Source: Shewanella psychrophila (GTDB lineage: Bacteria; Pseudomonadota; Gammaproteobacteria; Enterobacterales; Shewanellaceae). Taken from it: 64,000 nucleotides of DNA. Made by a program: the position numbers and the translations under genes. This document shows positions 61,396 to 64,000 of this stretch, piece by piece (the first letter of the stretch is position 1; each line of letters starts with the position of its first letter). The stretch spans positions 4,650,001 through 4,714,000 of the forward strand of contig NZ_CP014782.1 of the NCBI RefSeq assembly GCF_002005305.1. Direction: 5' to 3'. The notes beneath the pieces were generated by a model that was given only the letters and a program-made list of their open reading frames with translations, had not been told where the DNA came from and searched no databases.

Positions 61396-61790
61396 AATCG
61401 ACTCTATATAAACAATAAACGCTATTTCTGAGAATTATAAATAACAGGCTTATCTAAGCGCGGCAAGTTAACTTAATATCATGATGAGTGTTCATTCAAC
61501 TCGCCGTCACTCGAGTTGAAACAACCACTGATGATACAGCCTAGAACGGTAAGCGAGAGATGAAACACTTGTGACACATTTCACAACTCAATCAATAACC
61601 TTCAAACAAGTTGCATCTTTACACTGCAGGACTTGATAGTGAGACTGATTAGCATTAACATCCGCAAAATCAATCTTACAATCACATAAACATCTCATTA
61701 CTGCGCGTAAAACTTGATACGGCCATCACATATTAATCCCAAATGCTTAAGGAAAAGCACCGCACACTTTGAGTCATTTAGGTTTACTCT
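61396..61790. other. 395-bp divergent gap between dsdA and the siderophore receptor
   Basis: The gap has a consensus CRP site (61570-61585). I found no convincing Fur box before the receptor gene. The stretch gactgattagcattaac near 61643-61659 has only a partial match. No ORF. Confidence 0.5.
61570..61585. promoter_or_regulatory. CRP binding site
   Basis: TGTGACACATTTCACA has both half-sites perfect (TGTGA-N6-TCACA). It lies 175 bp from the dsdA start and 205 bp from the receptor start, so either promoter could be activated. Confidence 0.8.
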
Positions 61791-63884
61791 ATGAAGACCC
61801 AAGTTAAACTAATCTCTGCCGTTATCGCTGTTATTCTTCACTCGAGTGCATTTGCAGCTTCTCAAACCAATGATATTTCTCTCCAGAGCGCCACTCAAGA
61901 TATTGAAGTGATCACAGTTGTTGGTCGCCAGTTGCATTACAAAACAGATCAGGCTCATGCCGCCATGCGCTCAGATGTGTCTCTGCTTGACACCCCTCAA
62001 TCGGTGACGGTGATCCCAACAGAGGTCATGGATGACCAGATGATCTTGACCCTAGGCGATGCACTAAGGAATGACGCCAGTGTATCCATCGGCCGAGTCA
62101 CTACCGACAGAGAGAGGTTTAGCCTACGAGGTTTTAGCTTAGATGAGAGCACTAACCTGCTTAAAGATGGCCACCAGCATTTCTCTAAGTACCGTTTACC
62201 TATGGCGCTAGTAGATAATATCGAAATTCTCAAAGGCCCCTCTAGTCTACTTTACGGTCAGTCTACGCCCGGCGGCTTAGTCAATCTGGTCACCAAGAAA
62301 CCCACCTATGATTCATTTTTAGAAGTTGGCGTTAAAGGTGATGACAATGGTTCCTTGCGAGGCATGCTCGATGCCGGCGGCAGCTTAAATGAAGCAGAAA
62401 CGATACGCTACCGCGCTATTGTCGAGAAACAAGACAATAAGAACAGGCGCGAATACCAAGATGGCAGCGTACAGGAGAGTGATTTCTTTGTGGGCAGCCT
62501 GATGACAGACTTCGATATCGGCGATGACCTCACGGTGTCACTACACTATGACACATCAAATGAAGTGGCAGGCCAGGACAGCGGTTCTCTTGTCGATGAC
62601 CAAGGCAATGTCATCGGCGGTAATGACACCATTTGGGACATGCCCTGGACCCAAATAGATGCACAAAGCGAGAATTATGGCGCCGATATCAGTTACCAGT
62701 TAACTAACGACTGGAATATAGATGCGGGCTATAACAAGCAACATAACGAGCGTGAGCGCTGGGAAAGCAAGCCCCAAACAGGCAGTTATGACCCTGATAC
62801 CGGAAGCTACAAGAACAAACCCTATAACAAGCTGGAAGATTGGAAGCAGCAATCCTTCTATTTTGACTTAGTCGGCACAGTTGAAGTTGGCGGCCTGCAA
62901 CACGACCTGTTGTTCGGTGGTAACTATCTCAAGCACGAGTACAGCTCACTGAAAGTCAAAGGTAAGATGGACTCTGGCAATATCGATACTGGCATCATAG
63001 TGCCTCAGCCCGATCTGGACTACGCCAACGGCAAGTCAGAAACAGAGCATTACAAGTACTATGGCATATTCGCCCAAGACCTTATCACTTTCAACGAGCA
63101 ATGGCAGCTACTCCTAGGTGTGCGTTACGACAAGCAGGAAAAAACCGATGCAGATAGTCAGTCTGTGCTACCAAAACTTGGGGTCATCTACCACCCTACA
63201 GATTATGCTTCTGTCTACGCTAATTACAGTGAGAGTTTCGAGCCACAGGGCCGAGTGCTGGATGATGAAGATGGTAACTTCGGCACCGAACTCGACCCAA
63301 TCAAGGGCGAGATGTATGAGCTTGGTACTAAGTGGGAGCTGCTCTCGGGTAGGCTGCGTCTTAACGCCGCGCTATTTGACATCAAGCGCAGCAACATCAT
63401 AGTCAACCAAGGTACACCCGACGACCCTATCACCACTCAAGGCGGCGTGCAGCGTCACAAGGGCTTCGAATTAGGCGCTATCGGCCAGATCAACGATGAC
63501 TTATCATTGATCACCTCACTCATGTATCTTGATGCAGAATATGAGACCCAAAATGAGTTTCAGGGCAACCGCCCCGAAGATGTCCCCGAGTGGACGGCCT
63601 CTATCTGGGCCAAATACTCGATAACAGATCGCGCCGCCTTCAACTTAGGTGCCTTCTACGAAGGAGCCCGTTTCGGCGATGCCGATAACACCTTCGAAAA
63701 ATCCGCCTACACCCGTATCGACACAGGCATCAGCTACATATTGCCAGTAGCCGGCAATGACCTGCAGCTAAGACTCAAGGTCGAGAATCTGTTCGATACC
63801 GATTACTTAGGTGGCGGCGAAAACGGTGAAGTGAATGTCGGCAAACCAAGAAGCCTGAAGTTTGGGGTTAGTTATAAGATCTAA
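61791..63884 (+). CDS. TonB-dependent siderophore receptor
   Basis: This outer-membrane receptor has 697 residues. It has a signal peptide (MKTQVKLISAVIAVILHSSAFAAS), a TonB box-like EVITVVG near 40, and a plug with LLDTPQSVTVIPTEVMDDQ, LRGFSLDESTNLLKDG and ILKGPSSLLYGQSTPGGLVNLVTKKP. The barrel ends GKPRSLKFGVSYKI. This pattern belongs to the ferric hydroxamate-type siderophore receptors (TIGR01783). No siderophore biosynthesis or periplasmic partner genes lie in the window. A CRP site, rather than an evident Fur box, is found upstream. Confidence 0.92.
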   Translation: MKTQVKLISAVIAVILHSSAFAASQTNDISLQSATQDIEVITVVGRQLHYKTDQAHAAMRSDVSLLDTPQSVTVIPTEVMDDQMILTLGDALRNDASVSIGRVTTDRERFSLRGFSLDESTNLLKDGHQHFSKYRLPMALVDNIEILKGPSSLLYGQSTPGGLVNLVTKKPTYDSFLEVGVKGDDNGSLRGMLDAGGSLNEAETIRYRAIVEKQDNKNRREYQDGSVQESDFFVGSLMTDFDIGDDLTVSLHYDTSNEVAGQDSGSLVDDQGNVIGGNDTIWDMPWTQIDAQSENYGADISYQLTNDWNIDAGYNKQHNERERWESKPQTGSYDPDTGSYKNKPYNKLEDWKQQSFYFDLVGTVEVGGLQHDLLFGGNYLKHEYSSLKVKGKMDSGNIDTGIIVPQPDLDYANGKSETEHYKYYGIFAQDLITFNEQWQLLLGVRYDKQEKTDADSQSVLPKLGVIYHPTDYASVYANYSESFEPQGRVLDDEDGNFGTELDPIKGEMYELGTKWELLSGRLRLNAALFDIKRSNIIVNQGTPDDPITTQGGVQRHKGFELGAIGQINDDLSLITSLMYLDAEYETQNEFQGNRPEDVPEWTASIWAKYSITDRAAFNLGAFYEGARFGDADNTFEKSAYTRIDTGISYILPVAGNDLQLRLKVENLFDTDYLGGGENGEVNVGKPRSLKFGVSYKI

Positions 63885-63924
63885 CCAAATGACAAGTCAT
63901 CACATAGCTTAAAATTAAACAGCA

Positions 63925-63947
63925 ATGGTCTGCTCTTGCGGGCCATA
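63925..63947 (+). terminator. Possible terminator hairpin past the siderophore receptor
   Basis: ATGGTCTGC and GCGGGCCAT form a 9-bp stem with two wobble pairs and a TCTT loop, about 40 nt past the stop. No T-run follows. Confidence 0.4.
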
Positions 63948-64000
63948 TGTTGATTGAAACGTCACACATCATGACTCTCAACCAGACTTAAAAAATTATC

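Noticed and set aside
61643..61659. Fur box before the siderophore receptor
   Set aside because: Only a partial match to the 19-bp consensus; not distinguishable from AT-rich background by eye.

Overview
The window reads as a chromosomal segment of a marine gammaproteobacterium, most likely a cold-water Shewanella. The reasons are gene order (csrA, alaS, recA/mutS, rpoS-nlpD-pcm-surE-truD-ispF-ispD-ftsB-eno-pyrG-mazG-relA-rlmD/barA, recN, then pgpA-thiL-nusB-ribH-ribBA-ribE-ribD-nrdR-glyA), protein similarity recalled from that genus, and an exported PPP-type phosphatase resembling the cold-active Shewanella enzyme. No search was run, so the genus is inference.

Layout. Positions 1-22700 are housekeeping genes, nearly all on the minus strand, with mutS on plus. 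This block covers translation, SOS and mismatch repair, the stationary-phase sigma factor, isoprenoid and nucleotide synthesis, and the stringent response. recX and lysC, which often sit beside alaS, are not found. Positions 22799-30229 are on plus: barA, a yjaG-like gene, a small ORF, an AEC carrier, recN under two LexA boxes, and a TorF-like porin. Positions 30260-38995 are on minus: an SDR oxidoreductase, a 265-bp element with perfect 16-bp terminal inverted repeats, and the riboflavin/nusB/thiL/pgpA operon below nrdR and glyA.

The most interesting accessory locus is 39270-48250. It contains a TonB-dependent receptor, phnW, a PhnR-like GntR regulator, a predicted aminophosphonate FAD oxidoreductase, phnX and a DUF5690-type MFS carrier. 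An identical 12-bp near-palindrome, in the same orientation relative to the gene, lies just upstream of each of the three transcription units (receptor, phnW, and MFS-phnX-oxidoreductase). The locus therefore looks like one regulon for capturing, importing and degrading 2-aminoethylphosphonate or a larger derivative: outer-membrane uptake, inner-membrane import, conversion to phosphonoacetaldehyde, then acetaldehyde plus phosphate. The 3' end of the receptor gene has been copied twice just downstream and has decayed.

Positions 48400-64000 are mixed: ettA, a REP-associated-type transposase next to a truncated metallo-beta-lactamase-fold gene and another gene fragment, a multidomain secreted chitinase, the exported phosphatase, a YjbR-family protein, a DUF3300 protein convergent with an RsuA-type pseudouridine synthase, a periplasmic solute-binding protein, D-serine ammonia-lyase, and a siderophore-type TonB receptor preceded by a consensus CRP site. 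No rRNA, tRNA, CRISPR array or prophage was recognised.
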